In this document: positions 32,938 to 43,274 of the stretch, piece after piece
Numbering within the stretch: position 1 is the stretch's first letter
How the letters are laid out: each line of letters opens with the position of its first letter
NCBI GenBank assembly: GCA_017992605.1
Contig: JAGOOG010000017.1
Coordinates: 1-44,983 of the forward strand
Direction: 5' to 3'
DNA: 44,983 nt
Origin: Deltaproteobacteria bacterium
Lineage (GTDB): Bacteria > Desulfobacterota > Desulfomonilia > UBA1062
Position numbers and translations under genes: made by a program
Notes under the pieces: generated by a model
Database searches by the model: none
Seen by the model: only the letters and a program-made list of their open reading frames with translations
Told to the model about the DNA's origin: nothing

Positions 32938-34383
32938 ATGAGTATTCAGAGCAGGACGGACCGTCTTCGCAATCGGAACTCCATAACCAGCGCCTTCTTT
33001 CACGATGACTCCCGGGCTCTCATCGACCAGCTCAAGCTTTTCAAGCTGATGTTCGACAACATATACAACGGCATCATGGTGACCGACATGGACGGTTACG
33101 TCCTTCTCTTCAACAGGCCCTACGGCGATTTCCTCGGCATCGACCCGGAAGAACAGATCGGGCGGCACTGTACCGACGTGGTCGAGAACACCCGCATGCA
33201 CATCGTTGCAAAGACGGGCAAGGCGGAGATCAACCAGATCCAGAGGATCAAGGGACAGGACATCATCGTTCAGCGTATCCCCATCTACAAGGACGGCAAG
33301 GTAATTGCAGTCTTCGGCCACGTGATGTTCAAGGACGTGAAAGACGTGGAGAAGCTGGCCAAGAAGCTTTCCTGCCTTGAATCCAAGGTCAAGCACTACG
33401 AACAGGAGCTCATGGCGCTGCGGTCCACCAGGTACACCTTCGAGAGCATTATCGGGGAGAGCGGTGCATTGCAGGCACTGAAAAGGGATGCCCTCAAGGC
33501 CACGTCGAACAACTACCCCGTACTGGTCACCGGGGAGAGTGGAACCGGCAAGGAGCTCTTCGCCCAGGCCATTCACCAGGGAAGCTCGCGCAGGCTCTAT
33601 CCCTTCATTCGCATCAACTGTGCGGCCATACCCAAGGACCTCATCGAGAGCGAGCTCTTCGGGTATGAACGGGGGGCATTCACCGGCGCCAAGGCAGAGG
33701 GCAAGCCCGGCAAACTCGAACTCGCCCACAGGGGTACCCTCTTTCTCGACGAAATAGGAGACATGCCCCTCGAGATGCAGCCGAAACTCCTGAGGGCACT
33801 CGAGGAAAAGGACTTCGAGCGGCTTGGCAGCACGAAGATCATCCGGTCCGATTTCCGGCTGATCGCAGCGACAAACAGGAACCTGGACGAGCTCATCGCC
33901 CAGAGTGGTTTCAGGAGCGATCTCTACTACAGGATCAATGTGATCCCGCTGCACATACCGCCGCTGAGGGAACGCCGGGACGACATCCTTCCCCTGGCGC
34001 GGCACCTGGTCAAGAAGATGGCCCAAGAAGCGACCTTCTCTGATATCGCCCTGGACCAGGAGGCTGAGCAGCTCCTTCTGTCATATGACTGGCCGGGGAA
34101 CGTGAGAGAACTCGTGAACGTGCTCGAAAGGGCTATGTTCTCCATGGAGGGTGATTCGATACATGTGTGCGATCTCCCGTTCCACCTCAGGAAGAAGATG
34201 GAACCATTTCCCGGGCCTCCCTCGTCCTGCCTGAAGGACGAGCAGACAAAGGCGGAGAAGAAGGCGATCATCAATGCGCTCAAGGAAACAAGAAACAAGG
34301 TCGAGGCCGCAAGGGTTCTTGGTATCCACAGGACGCTCCTGTACAAGAAAATGAAAAAATACAAGCTCACCCCGTATACATAA
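32938..34383 (+). CDS. PAS-domain sigma-54-dependent transcriptional regulator
   Basis: A 481-residue enhancer-binding protein. An N-terminal PAS domain (about 35-140, MFDNIYNGIMVTDMDGYVLL) would sense a small ligand or redox state. A short coiled linker precedes the AAA+ domain: Walker A GESGTGKELFAQAIH, intact GAFTGA loop in YERGAFTGAKAEG, Walker B LFLDEIGDMP. The C-terminal Fis-type helix-turn-helix is KVEAARVLGIHRTLLYKKMK. The complete GAFTGA loop means it can activate sigma-54 RNA polymerase. Divergent from the second TRAP operon, its likely target. Start 32938 has GGAG five bases upstream. Confidence 0.93.
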   Translation: MSIQSRTDRLRNRNSITSAFFHDDSRALIDQLKLFKLMFDNIYNGIMVTDMDGYVLLFNRPYGDFLGIDPEEQIGRHCTDVVENTRMHIVAKTGKAEINQIQRIKGQDIIVQRIPIYKDGKVIAVFGHVMFKDVKDVEKLAKKLSCLESKVKHYEQELMALRSTRYTFESIIGESGALQALKRDALKATSNNYPVLVTGESGTGKELFAQAIHQGSSRRLYPFIRINCAAIPKDLIESELFGYERGAFTGAKAEGKPGKLELAHRGTLFLDEIGDMPLEMQPKLLRALEEKDFERLGSTKIIRSDFRLIAATNRNLDELIAQSGFRSDLYYRINVIPLHIPPLRERRDDILPLARHLVKKMAQEATFSDIALDQEAEQLLLSYDWPGNVRELVNVLERAMFSMEGDSIHVCDLPFHLRKKMEPFPGPPSSCLKDEQTKAEKKAIINALKETRNKVEAARVLGIHRTLLYKKMKKYKLTPYT

Positions 34384-34633
34384 GCCTTCATCACCTCTGC
34401 CCCGGCAGGCGTCCTCACCGCCGGTTTCCTTTCGACGACTCGACGCACCCAATCCTTCCTGCGCATCTTCGTGGCATATTTCTTGAATTGATCCTTTGGC
34501 ATCATCTCCTGTGCAACGTGACCCATGCAGTGCCGGTTCGACGCGGCAATGAAATGATAGCGGGCTGTGCAGAGTTTTTCATGCTCTCCTCGTGTTCAAA
34601 CGCACGAACGAGAGAGACAAGGAGGGAGAATAT

Positions 34634-36622
34634 ATGGCCAAGAAACCGAGTATCCACCCCATGCTTTCGGCCCTGCCCCCGTTGCGGGTGGTCAGGGGCA
34701 AGATCGTCTCTGCAGAAGAGGCCGTGAGGGTCATACAGGACGGAGATACCGTCGCAACCAGTGGTTTCGTGGGGATCGGTGTTCCCGAGGAGATACTTCT
34801 GAAGATCGAGGAGTACTTCATCGAGACCGGCAGGCCAAGGAACCTCACCATTGTCTATGCGGCAGGCCAGGGTGACGGAAAGGACAGGGGGCTCAACCAC
34901 TTCGCCCACGAGGGTCTCGTGAAGCGCGTGGTCGGCGGTCACTGGGGCCTTGCACCGAAGCTCGGGAAAATGGCGATTGAGAACAGGATCGAGGCCTACA
35001 ATTTCCCCCAGGGCGTGATTTCGCACATGTTCAGGGACATTGCGGCACACAAGCCTCGCACCATCACCTCCATAGGCCTTAGGACCTATGTCGATCCCCG
35101 GTTGGACGGAGGAAAGATCAACTCGAGGACAAAAGATGACCTCGTGGAGCTTGTCAACTTCGACGGCAAGGACTACCTCGCCTACATGACCTTCCCGATC
35201 AATGTGGGCATCATCAGGGGCACGACGGCGGACACGGACGGCAACGTGACCATGGAAAAGGAGGCGCTCACCATCGAGGCCTACGCCATAGCGGCGGCAG
35301 CTAAAAACTCCAGGGGCTTCGTGATCGCCCAGGTGGAGAGAATCGCGGAAAGGGGCACGCTGAATGCACGCCAGGTGAAGGTGCCCGGGATCATGGTGGA
35401 CTGTATCGTGGTCTCCAAACCTGAAAACCACCACCAGACCTTTGCCGAGCACTACAACCCTTCATTCAGCTCGGAGGTGAAGATCCCCGTGCAGTCGCTG
35501 CCGCCCATGGAGCTGGGTCCCCGGAAGATCATCGCCCGCCGTGCTGCGTTCGAACTCCAGAAGAACAGCATCATCAATCTCGGGATCGGCATGCCTGAAG
35601 GGGTGTCCAACGTGGCGAACGAAGAGAAGATCATGGAATACATCACGCTGACCGCAGAGCCCGGCATCATCGGAGGCCTGCCGGCCGGTGGCCTGAGTTT
35701 CGGGGCGGGCACCAACCCGGACTGCGTCATCGACCAGCCGTACCAGTTCGACTATTACGACGGGGGAGGTCTCGACTGCTGTTTCCTCGGCCTGGCCCAG
35801 GCGGACAAGGAGGGCAATCTGAACGTGAGCAAGTTCGGCCCGAAATTCGCCGGCTGCGGCGGATTCATCAACATCAGCCAGAGTGCGAGGAAGGTGGTTT
35901 TCGTTGGAACCTTCACGGCCAGGGGGCTCAAGATCTCGGTCATCGACGGCAAGCTGAGGATCGACGAGGAGGGCACGGAAAAAAAGTTTCTCAATGCCGT
36001 CGAACACGTCACGTTCAGCGGCAGGCATGCGGTGAAGAACGGGACGCCGGTACTCTTCATCACGGAGCGCTGTGTCCTCTCCCTTACCAAGAAGGGCATG
36101 GAGCTCATCGAGGTGGCTCCGGGAATCGACATCGAGAAAGACATCCTCTCCCAGATGGGGTTCAGGCCGGTCATGAAGAAGCCTCCCCGTTTGATGGACA
36201 AGAGGATCTTCATGCCTGAACCCATGAGACTGAAGGACGACCTGATGAGCCTGTCCATGGAAGAGCGCCTGACCTATGACCCGGAGGAGAATCTCTTCTT
36301 CGTGAACTTCGAGGGGCTCAGGATAAGGTCCCGGGATGACATCAGGGAGGTCGAGGAAAAGGTGAGCGCGATCCTCTCTCCCCTCGGCAGGAAGGTCGGC
36401 GCCATCGTGAACTACGACAACTTCGACATAGTCCCCGAGCTCGTGGACGAGTACACCGAAACGGTCAGGAGGATCGTCAAGAAATTCTATACCGGGGTTA
36501 CCAGGTACACCACCAACACCTTCTTCCGGGCGAAACTCGGCGATGCGCTCAGGAAGAGAAAGCTGCCCCCCCACATCTACGAATCGCGCGAGCAGGCCAG
36601 GAGAGCGCTCGAAGAGGAATAA
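34634..36622 (+). CDS. Acyl-CoA:carboxylate CoA transferase with C-terminal extension
   Basis: A 662-residue enzyme of the family I CoA transferases in which both halves are fused (propionate/acetate CoA-transferase, YdiF type). The catalytic Glu is residue 342 in TAEPGIIGGLPAGG; the N-terminal half contains GFVGIGVPEEILLKIEEYF. It moves CoA between acyl groups, for example from acetyl-CoA to another acid. Fused family members are usually about 520 residues; here about 120 extra residues (about 540-662) follow, with FVNFEGLRIRSRDDIREVEE near their start. AAGGAGGGA precedes the ATG. Confidence 0.9.
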   Translation: MAKKPSIHPMLSALPPLRVVRGKIVSAEEAVRVIQDGDTVATSGFVGIGVPEEILLKIEEYFIETGRPRNLTIVYAAGQGDGKDRGLNHFAHEGLVKRVVGGHWGLAPKLGKMAIENRIEAYNFPQGVISHMFRDIAAHKPRTITSIGLRTYVDPRLDGGKINSRTKDDLVELVNFDGKDYLAYMTFPINVGIIRGTTADTDGNVTMEKEALTIEAYAIAAAAKNSRGFVIAQVERIAERGTLNARQVKVPGIMVDCIVVSKPENHHQTFAEHYNPSFSSEVKIPVQSLPPMELGPRKIIARRAAFELQKNSIINLGIGMPEGVSNVANEEKIMEYITLTAEPGIIGGLPAGGLSFGAGTNPDCVIDQPYQFDYYDGGGLDCCFLGLAQADKEGNLNVSKFGPKFAGCGGFINISQSARKVVFVGTFTARGLKISVIDGKLRIDEEGTEKKFLNAVEHVTFSGRHAVKNGTPVLFITERCVLSLTKKGMELIEVAPGIDIEKDILSQMGFRPVMKKPPRLMDKRIFMPEPMRLKDDLMSLSMEERLTYDPEENLFFVNFEGLRIRSRDDIREVEEKVSAILSPLGRKVGAIVNYDNFDIVPELVDEYTETVRRIVKKFYTGVTRYTTNTFFRAKLGDALRKRKLPPHIYESREQARRALEEE

Positions 36623-36650
36623 ACCATTCTCTGACACAAAGGAGGAAACC

Positions 36651-37157
36651 ATGCTGCCGGAGATCAAGAAGATACTCTACGCCACCGACCTTTCCAGGAA
36701 CTCAGCCTATGCGTACAAGTACGCCGTGAGTTATGCCGAGAAGTTCGATGCCATGATCACATTGCTCCATGTCATAGAGGACATGGGGCCCTCTGCCAGG
36801 GCGATGGTGGATGCATTCGTGCCGCCGGAGCATCACAAGAAGGTCATCAAGGAGTCCACCAAACGGATCAAGAAGAGGCTCTCCGTGTTCTGCGAGAAGG
36901 TCGGAAAGGAGTCTCCCCAGTGCCCCATGCGGGTGAGCTCCGTCCTGGTCCATGAGGGAAACCCTGTGGAGGAGATCCTCACGCAGGCGAAGAAACTTGA
37001 TGCAGACCTCATCATCATGGGGTCCCATGGAAAAGGATCCAGCAGCCATCCCTTCTTCGGCAGCACCGCCAAGCGGGTCGTAGGTCTTTCGAGGGTGCCG
37101 GTGGCCATAATTCCCATCCCTGAAGGGGAGACTGACGTCACGTTCTACGACATCTGA
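36651..37157 (+). CDS. Universal stress protein (UspA family)
   Basis: A 168-residue single Usp domain. The ATP-binding type motif is near the C-terminus: GSHGKGSSSHPFFGSTAKRV, following DLIIMGSHG. The N-terminus IKKILYATDLSRNSAYAYKY is typical. It starts 28 bases after the CoA-transferase stop, behind GGAGGAAACC, so the two are co-transcribed. Function in stress or energy sensing is not specific. Confidence 0.9.
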   Translation: MLPEIKKILYATDLSRNSAYAYKYAVSYAEKFDAMITLLHVIEDMGPSARAMVDAFVPPEHHKKVIKESTKRIKKRLSVFCEKVGKESPQCPMRVSSVLVHEGNPVEEILTQAKKLDADLIIMGSHGKGSSSHPFFGSTAKRVVGLSRVPVAIIPIPEGETDVTFYDI

Positions 37158-37195
37158 TCGTGTCCTCGAAGGGGGAAGCGGTAGATGGACCGGCA

Positions 37196-37708
37196 TCATT
37201 TCATGATGAAGGTCATGACCAGCGCGAACACCGCGTAGGTCTCGGGCATGGCGCCCGACACGAGGGCGTTGGCGAGCGTGTTGCGCCCCTCGAGGATGCT
37301 GCGGATGCCCGCGGCGCAGACCGTCCCCTGGTACCAGGCGCTGAAGAACATGGCAAGTCCGGCGATCGCCCCCTTCCCCGCCGCCGTGTACGGATCGGAA
37401 TTCAGCGCGTCCAGATTCGTGAACAGGACCACGATGGCGTATATTCCCTGTGATGATGGCATCAGGGCAACGGCGATGTTCTTGAAGAAGTTTTCCGATC
37501 CTCCGCCGAGCAGGGCCTGGAAGGCGATGGACAGGCCTATGGCCGACCCGGCCAGCCCCAGCGACACGCCCAGGCCCATGAAGATCTTCGCGACCAGGGG
37601 CCCCACATCACCGGCATCAGCCGCAGTCTGGGCGAAAGCTGGAGAAAGCAGTCCCACCAGCAGGACCGCGGCTGCCGTTCCGAACATCCATAGACGCCTG
37701 TTGCTCAT
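37196..37708 (-). CDS. atpK: V-type ATPase membrane ring subunit K
   Basis: A 170-residue membrane protein: a signal-like N-terminus (cut expected near AFAQ-TAA) and two helical hairpins, as in the duplicated V-type proteolipid. The positions known to bind Na+ in Enterococcus NtpK are kept: Ser86 and Gln87 in MPSSQGIY, Gln127 in WYQGTVCAAG and Glu156 in AMPETYAVF. The spacing of the last two (29) equals that in NtpK (110 to 139). This favours Na+ coupling, by comparison rather than by test. Last gene of the ATPase operon. Confidence 0.93.
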   Translation of the reverse strand: MSNRRLWMFGTAAAVLLVGLLSPAFAQTAADAGDVGPLVAKIFMGLGVSLGLAGSAIGLSIAFQALLGGGSENFFKNIAVALMPSSQGIYAIVVLFTNLDALNSDPYTAAGKGAIAGLAMFFSAWYQGTVCAAGIRSILEGRNTLANALVSGAMPETYAVFALVMTFIMK

Positions 37709-39531
37709 AAAGAACCCCTTTCGATCTTGAATGGTTTGTATTCGACGCCCCCTCCCTCGAAGAAACTCTTGAAGGCCTCCACGAAATGGAGTCGGGCGGA
37801 ATGGACGGTGCTGCCCAGGAGCGAAAGCGCCAGGTTGAAGGTATGACCGGCAACGATGATGATGAGCGCCAGCGGAATCCCGACGATCGGACCCGCACTT
37901 TCCATGGCCATGCCCGCCAGCTGGTTCATGACGGACGCGACGGCCGACGTGGCGATGCCGAGCCCGAAGAGACGGGCATAGGACAGGAGGTCTCCCACGA
38001 GGCCCGTGAGGCCGTAGATGTTCCAAAGGCCCAGGCCGAGCCTGGCCACCCATCTCCTGCTGTCGTTGGGGAACAGGAGCGTGAGAAGCAGTCCCGAGAT
38101 CAGGGCGGCCATGCCGCCGTAGAACAGGGGCATGTTCCCAGGCGCGGCGGGGGCGTCGAACCATATGCTGCGCGCTATGAGCAGGACCGAGCCCCACAGC
38201 ACGAGCATGAGGCCCAGCTTCTGCATCTTGACGTGGAAAGAGAAGGCCTGAAGCAGGCCCATCAGGTAGGACAGGGTCAGGTGGATGACGCCAAGGGCGA
38301 GGGAACAATAGAACAGGATCATCGGGTCGCCGTAGTTCACGTCGATGTCGACGAGGATCCAGCTCCTGCTGTCGAAACTGTAGCCGAACACGGAACCCGT
38401 TATGGTGCCGATGATGATCGCGGCAACGGCAAAGGCCTTGCAGAGTTTGACGACCAGACCCATTCCCTCGATCTTGCCGCCCCATTTCTTCCCCATGAGG
38501 TAAGCGATCAGATAGAAGAGCATGCCGTACCCGGCGTCGCTCAGGCAGATCCCGAAGAACAGCACCATGAAGGGCGCGAAGAAGGAGGAAGGATCCAGGT
38601 GACGGTATCTGGGGAGGCCGTAGAGTTGCTGCAGCGGTTGGATGCGCCGGACGAACCAGTTGTTCCGTATCAGGATGGGCGGTTCCTCCCCGTCGAGCGG
38701 CCCGCGGGCCACGGTGTGCAGCGGGAGACCGCTCTCCGCAAGCTTTGCCTTGAAACCCGTTTCCTGATCCTGCGGGATCCACCCCTGCAGACCGAAGAGG
38801 TAGGGTTCCCGGTACAGGGTGGCCATCGTCCCGGTGAAAGCCGCCTCGTTCAGCGCGCCGATCCACTGCTTCCTGATGACCCCGGCACGTTCGCCCACGC
38901 TGGCCAGCTCGCCGGAGAGCGACTCCATCTGCTCGCGGTGCCTGTGGAGCTCGGCATCCACCTCGGCGAGATTCATTTCGGGCCAGTTCAGCGGCGAGGC
39001 ATGGGCCACTTCCGGCGATTCACCCAGGCTCAGCGTGTAAAACAGCACGTCCCTCTTCCGGGCGACCACCTCGACCAGAACATTTTCGGGCGGCTGGAAC
39101 TCCTCCCACCTGCTCGCCTCCATGCGATACCTGCGAACGGCCAGGCCCGCCGCCTCCAGGGCATGGATGTGGGACAGGTCGAAATTTCCCCACGGTGTCA
39201 GGTCGGTCTTCAGGCGCTCAAGCGACTGGACCCGCAGTTCCATGTCCTGGTAGGTCAGGAGGATCTCCTCGGCGTAGCCGGTCAGCTCTTCGTCGGTGAT
39301 CGTCTCGTGCGGTGCCGCCTGACGGTCCTTGAAACGCGCCAGATCCGCCATGACCCTGTCGAGCTTCTTGACCCGTGCCACTACTGCGCCGTTCTTCCTC
39401 TCGAACTCGCCGGCCATTTCGGAGGCCGGCTCAACGTGCACCGCGCCCAGGGTCTGGAGAAGACGCACGGTCTCCTCCTGGACATCGACAGGACCCACAA
39501 TGAACACCCTCGTCATCCTGGCTATGGCCAC
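37705..39531 (-). CDS. atpI: V-type ATPase subunit I (a-subunit type)
   Basis: A 608-residue subunit with a cytosolic N-terminal half rich in coiled coil and a membrane C-terminal half of about seven helices (from FFAPFMVLFFGICLSDAGYG on). It forms the ion half-channels next to ring K and the stator attachment. Start GTG 39531 follows GGAGGAG; the next in-frame ATG (39516) is further from it. Stops four bases inside atpK (overlap). Confidence 0.93.
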   Translation of the reverse strand: MAIARMTRVFIVGPVDVQEETVRLLQTLGAVHVEPASEMAGEFERKNGAVVARVKKLDRVMADLARFKDRQAAPHETITDEELTGYAEEILLTYQDMELRVQSLERLKTDLTPWGNFDLSHIHALEAAGLAVRRYRMEASRWEEFQPPENVLVEVVARKRDVLFYTLSLGESPEVAHASPLNWPEMNLAEVDAELHRHREQMESLSGELASVGERAGVIRKQWIGALNEAAFTGTMATLYREPYLFGLQGWIPQDQETGFKAKLAESGLPLHTVARGPLDGEEPPILIRNNWFVRRIQPLQQLYGLPRYRHLDPSSFFAPFMVLFFGICLSDAGYGMLFYLIAYLMGKKWGGKIEGMGLVVKLCKAFAVAAIIIGTITGSVFGYSFDSRSWILVDIDVNYGDPMILFYCSLALGVIHLTLSYLMGLLQAFSFHVKMQKLGLMLVLWGSVLLIARSIWFDAPAAPGNMPLFYGGMAALISGLLLTLLFPNDSRRWVARLGLGLWNIYGLTGLVGDLLSYARLFGLGIATSAVASVMNQLAGMAMESAGPIVGIPLALIIIVAGHTFNLALSLLGSTVHSARLHFVEAFKSFFEGGGVEYKPFKIERGSL

Positions 39532-39545
39532 GTCCCTGCTCCTCC

Positions 39546-40169
39546 TCAGTATGAGTCCGTCTCTTCCATCATGGCCGCCTCGGTCATGCGCTTGGCCACC
39601 TTGGCAACGCCGACGGCTGCCGCCTGCTGGTCCTGGAGATAGACCACGATCTTGCGGATCGCCTCACGGCACCCGGGAATGAGGCGCTGCTCATAGAGGT
39701 TGATGCGCTGGCTCGTCTTCCGGAATCCTTCAAAGAGGACCCGTTCCCCGTCCCTGAGCATGCGGACCGCTTCGCGGCATCGAATGGCATCGCGGGTCTT
39801 CCGCAGGACCTCTTCGAAACTCGGCGGTGTGGCGAAATAGCTGTACGGTGGATCGCTGAACGCGATGCCGCCGAACTCGGGAACCTTGAGTCCCGCCACG
39901 TTGCGGACGGAAGACGTGATCTCCCTGATCTCGGTGAAATGTTTCAGGAGCGGCCCCATGTCCCCGTACAGTGCACCCCATGTCCTTATCTCACGCAGGA
40001 TCTCCTCCAGGTGGGTCTCCTGTTTGGCGATCTGCGTGCGCACGACGGCCAGTTCCATCATGAACTGCTGCTTCCTCGCCTCCAGCGCCGGCAGAAAGCG
40101 CTGGTACATGGCCAGCCGCTGCTTCTGCGTCCGGAGCGATATCTTGTTCAGTTTGATCCGTTCCGCCAT
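39546..40169 (-). CDS. atpD: V-type ATPase subunit D
   Basis: A 207-residue central-stalk subunit, long alpha-helical at both ends. The N-terminus IKLNKISLRTQKQRLAMYQR and the C-terminal YEQRLIPGCREAIRKIVVYL are typical. It couples A3B3 hydrolysis to ring rotation. It begins 25 bases after atpB and ends 14 bases before atpI. Confidence 0.93.
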   Translation of the reverse strand: MAERIKLNKISLRTQKQRLAMYQRFLPALEARKQQFMMELAVVRTQIAKQETHLEEILREIRTWGALYGDMGPLLKHFTEIREITSSVRNVAGLKVPEFGGIAFSDPPYSYFATPPSFEEVLRKTRDAIRCREAVRMLRDGERVLFEGFRKTSQRINLYEQRLIPGCREAIRKIVVYLQDQQAAAVGVAKVAKRMTEAAMMEETDSY

Positions 40170-40194
40170 GGTCGCCTTGCGCCTGTACGGCCGG

Positions 40195-41493
40195 TCACGC
40201 CGGCCAGTGCTTGTCTATGAATTCCTGCTTGATCTCCACCTCGTCGGGTTTGAAACACTCGGCCAGCGTCTTCCAACCGAGATCGAGCGCATCGTTGATG
40301 CCCAGATCGACGCGCAGGTCCATGAACCGGTCGTAGAAGAGCCGTCCGTACTTGAGATAGCGTTCGTCGTCGGCCGTCTTGTCGAACCCCATGGCCAGCT
40401 TCTGCTCCACCTCGCGGCTGCGTGCGAACAGTCGGATCATGCTGTTCATGATATAGCCGTGGTCCGGCCGCGTGACCTTGCCGATGACGAGCTGCTTGAG
40501 ACGCGACAGCGAACCGAAGGGCTCGATGACGCCGTTGCGCAGATAGAACTGGCCCTCGGTGATATACCCCGTGTTGTCCGGGACGGGATGCGTCACGTCG
40601 TCACCGGGCATGGAGGTCACGGCCAGGATCGTGATGCTGCCCGCCCCTTCGAAGTCGACCGCCTTTTCGTAGCGCGATGCGAGATCGCTGTAGAGAGAGC
40701 CCGGGTAGCCGAGGTTCGACGGAACCTGGTCCATGGATATGGCAATCTCCTTCATGGCATCGGCAAAGGCGGTCATGTCGGTGAGCAGGACCAGCACGCG
40801 TTTGCCCTGGACGCCGAACTGCTCCGCCACGGCGAGCGCCATGTCGGGCACGAGCAACCGCTCCACCACCGGGTCGGAGGCGGTGTGGACGAACATGATC
40901 GTGCGGGACAGCACGCCTGCCTCCTCGAAGGCGATGCGGAACTTCAGGTATTCGTCGTACTTCAGCCCGATGCCGCCCAGGACCACCACGTCCGCGTTGG
41001 CGCGCATGCCGATGCGGGCGAGCAGTTCGTTGTAGGGCTCGCCGGCGGCGGCGAAGATCGGCAGCTTCTGGCTTTCCACGAGCGGGTTGAAGACGTCCAC
41101 CATGGGCACCCTCGTCTCGATGAACCCCCGGGGGATGACGCGCATGACCGGGTTCACCGACGGGCCGCCGATGTTGATGCGGGGCAATGCCTTCAGGTCG
41201 GGGCCCTTGTCGATGGGCTCGCCTGAACCGTTGAAGATCCTGCCCAGCAGTGCATCGCCGAAGGCGACCTGCATGGGATGGCCGAGGAAGCGGACCGTGT
41301 CGCCCGTGGAGACGCCGCGTGACCCGGCAAAGACCTGCAGAAAGACGTCCCCGCCCCGCAGGCGGATGACCTGCGCCAGGGATACGCCGCTGCGGCTCTT
41401 GACAGTGGCCAGTTCGCCATAGGTAATGCCGGTGGCCGGCACCGCGATGATATCACCCTGAACGCGCACGATGCGGGTATGTTCGATGATCAT
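40195..41493 (-). CDS. atpB: V-type ATPase subunit B
   Basis: A 432-residue non-catalytic nucleotide-binding subunit. It keeps the family regions [15 protein letters not shown] and the arginine-containing [20 protein letters not shown] near residue 255, but lacks a Walker A lysine loop, as expected for B. Length is normal. Its ATG overlaps the atpA stop by four bases. Confidence 0.96.
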   Translation of the reverse strand: MIIEHTRIVRVQGDIIAVPATGITYGELATVKSRSGVSLAQVIRLRGGDVFLQVFAGSRGVSTGDTVRFLGHPMQVAFGDALLGRIFNGSGEPIDKGPDLKALPRINIGGPSVNPVMRVIPRGFIETRVPMVDVFNPLVESQKLPIFAAAGEPYNELLARIGMRANADVVVLGGIGLKYDEYLKFRIAFEEAGVLSRTIMFVHTASDPVVERLLVPDMALAVAEQFGVQGKRVLVLLTDMTAFADAMKEIAISMDQVPSNLGYPGSLYSDLASRYEKAVDFEGAGSITILAVTSMPGDDVTHPVPDNTGYITEGQFYLRNGVIEPFGSLSRLKQLVIGKVTRPDHGYIMNSMIRLFARSREVEQKLAMGFDKTADDERYLKYGRLFYDRFMDLRVDLGINDALDLGWKTLAECFKPDEVEIKQEFIDKHWPA

Positions 41494-43274
41494 GAGTGAC
41501 TCGCTCCTTTGCCGTCGAGCATTGCCTCTATCTCCGATCGGTAACGCCGGTAGGCCTCTTCTCCGAAGGGACAGTACTTAAGCTGGAAAAACAGGTTCTG
41601 CAGGTGGGTCATCCGATCTTTCGCCTCCTCCTTGGACGCGAAGGCGAAGGCATGGTGCACCATGGCCATGAGCAGCAGGAAGTCAGATATCTGGCGCTGC
41701 CTCGACGTGGCCTGATCGACCTTGTCGAATGAGTCCTGCTGGAGGCAGACGGCATCTATGATCTCGGATTTCAGATAGGTGACCAGGTCATCCAGGCCGA
41801 TGCCCTCTTCACCCACGACCAGCATCATCTGGTGGATCTCGCTGCCCTTGAAGATCACGGCGTGGGCCTCCTGCACGAGATCGACCCATTTCTCGTGGCG
41901 CGTGTTGAGCGATGCCCGCATCTGCTCGATGTAGAGGCTCCAGGAGATGAGCGGGTCGATGGCCGGGTAGCGGCGCTGGTCGGAGCGCATCCGCGACAGC
42001 CCGTGAAAGGCGCCCACCACCTTGAGCGTGTTCTGCGTCACGGGCTCCTCGAAGTTGCCGCCCGCCGGAGAGACCGTACCGATCATGGTCAGCGAGCCGG
42101 TCCCGTCGTTGTACAGGCGGACCTTTCCGGAGCGCTCGTAGACGGCGGCGATACGGCTTTCCAGATAGGCGGGGAAGGCCTCCTCGCCGGGTATCTCCTC
42201 CATCCTGGCCGAGGATTCGCGAAGCGCCTGCGCCCACCGGGAGGTGCTGTCCGCGAGAAGCAGAACCTTGAGGCCGAGCTGCCGGTAGTATTCTCCCAGC
42301 GTGATTCCCGTGTAGATGGACGCCTCGCGGGCGGCCACAGGCATGGACGAGGTGTTGCAGATGATGACGGTGCGGTCCATCAGGGACTTGCCCGTTTTCG
42401 GGTCTTCCAGCCGGGGAAACTCGCGGATCGTTTCCACGACCTCGCCGGCACGTTCGCCGCAGGCCACGATGATCACGATGTCCGTCTCGGCGTACCGCGA
42501 GATGATCTGCTGCAGAACCGTCTTGCCGGCGCCGAAGGGGCCCGGGATACAGGCGGTCCCTCCTTCGGCCAGGGGGAAGAAGATGTCGATCAGGCGGCAT
42601 TGCGTGAGCAGCTGGATGTCCGGCAGCAGGCGCTCCTCGTATACCCGCATGGGCCGCTTGACGGGCCACTCCTGCTTGATCGTCACGTTGACCTCGTTGC
42701 CGACCTGCGAATCGACGTTCGTGAGGATTGCAACGGTGTCGTTCACCGTATACCGGCCGGCAGGCATGATCTCCTTCACTTCCCAGGTACCCAGAAGCAC
42801 GAGCGGCACCATGATGGGGTGCGGGAAGAGACCTTCCGTCACCTTTCCCAGGTAGTGCCCGGCCCGGACCTGCTCCCCTACCCGGGCCATGGGCTCGAAA
42901 TCCCAGAGCTTCGTCTGGTTCAGGGAGGGGAGATACTGGCCCCGCCTCAGGAAGAACCCCTGGTCGTTCTCCAGTTCCCTCAGCGGGTTCTGCAGGCCGT
43001 CGTAGATCATGCCCAGCATGCCGGGGCCCAGGGTGGCCGTGAGCAGCTCGCCGGAGAACTCGGCGTCGTCGCCGACCTTCAGGCCCGTGGTGCTCTCGAA
43101 GACCTGAAGATCGATATGAGAGCCGCGGATACGGATGACCTCCGACTTCAAAGGTACCCCATCGCACATCACATAGGCGACCTCGTTCTGGAGAACCTCT
43201 CTTTCCTCATCCACCTCACAGGTGACAAGAGGGCCATTCACCGCCACAATCCGACCGTGTGTTGGACCGTTCAC
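41490..43274 (-). CDS. atpA: V-type ATPase catalytic subunit A
   Basis: A 594-residue catalytic ATPase subunit. Walker A is [12 protein letters not shown] near residue 240, with the general non-homologous insert at about residues 120-185. [16 protein letters not shown] and [15 protein letters not shown] follow. The GTG start at 43274 overlaps the previous stop (GTGA) and has GGAGG six bases upstream; GTG 43292 is the next choice upstream. Confidence 0.96.
   Translation of the reverse strand: MNGPTHGRIVAVNGPLVTCEVDEEREVLQNEVAYVMCDGVPLKSEVIRIRGSHIDLQVFESTTGLKVGDDAEFSGELLTATLGPGMLGMIYDGLQNPLRELENDQGFFLRRGQYLPSLNQTKLWDFEPMARVGEQVRAGHYLGKVTEGLFPHPIMVPLVLLGTWEVKEIMPAGRYTVNDTVAILTNVDSQVGNEVNVTIKQEWPVKRPMRVYEERLLPDIQLLTQCRLIDIFFPLAEGGTACIPGPFGAGKTVLQQIISRYAETDIVIIVACGERAGEVVETIREFPRLEDPKTGKSLMDRTVIICNTSSMPVAAREASIYTGITLGEYYRQLGLKVLLLADSTSRWAQALRESSARMEEIPGEEAFPAYLESRIAAVYERSGKVRLYNDGTGSLTMIGTVSPAGGNFEEPVTQNTLKVVGAFHGLSRMRSDQRRYPAIDPLISWSLYIEQMRASLNTRHEKWVDLVQEAHAVIFKGSEIHQMMLVVGEEGIGLDDLVTYLKSEIIDAVCLQQDSFDKVDQATSRQRQISDFLLLMAMVHHAFAFASKEEAKDRMTHLQNLFFQLKYCPFGEEAYRRYRSEIEAMLDGKGASHS

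Noticed and set aside
34384-34633. Sigma-54 promoter for the CoA transferase
   Set aside because: TGGCATCATCTCCTGTGC has GG and GC 13 bases apart instead of 10, so it does not fit.
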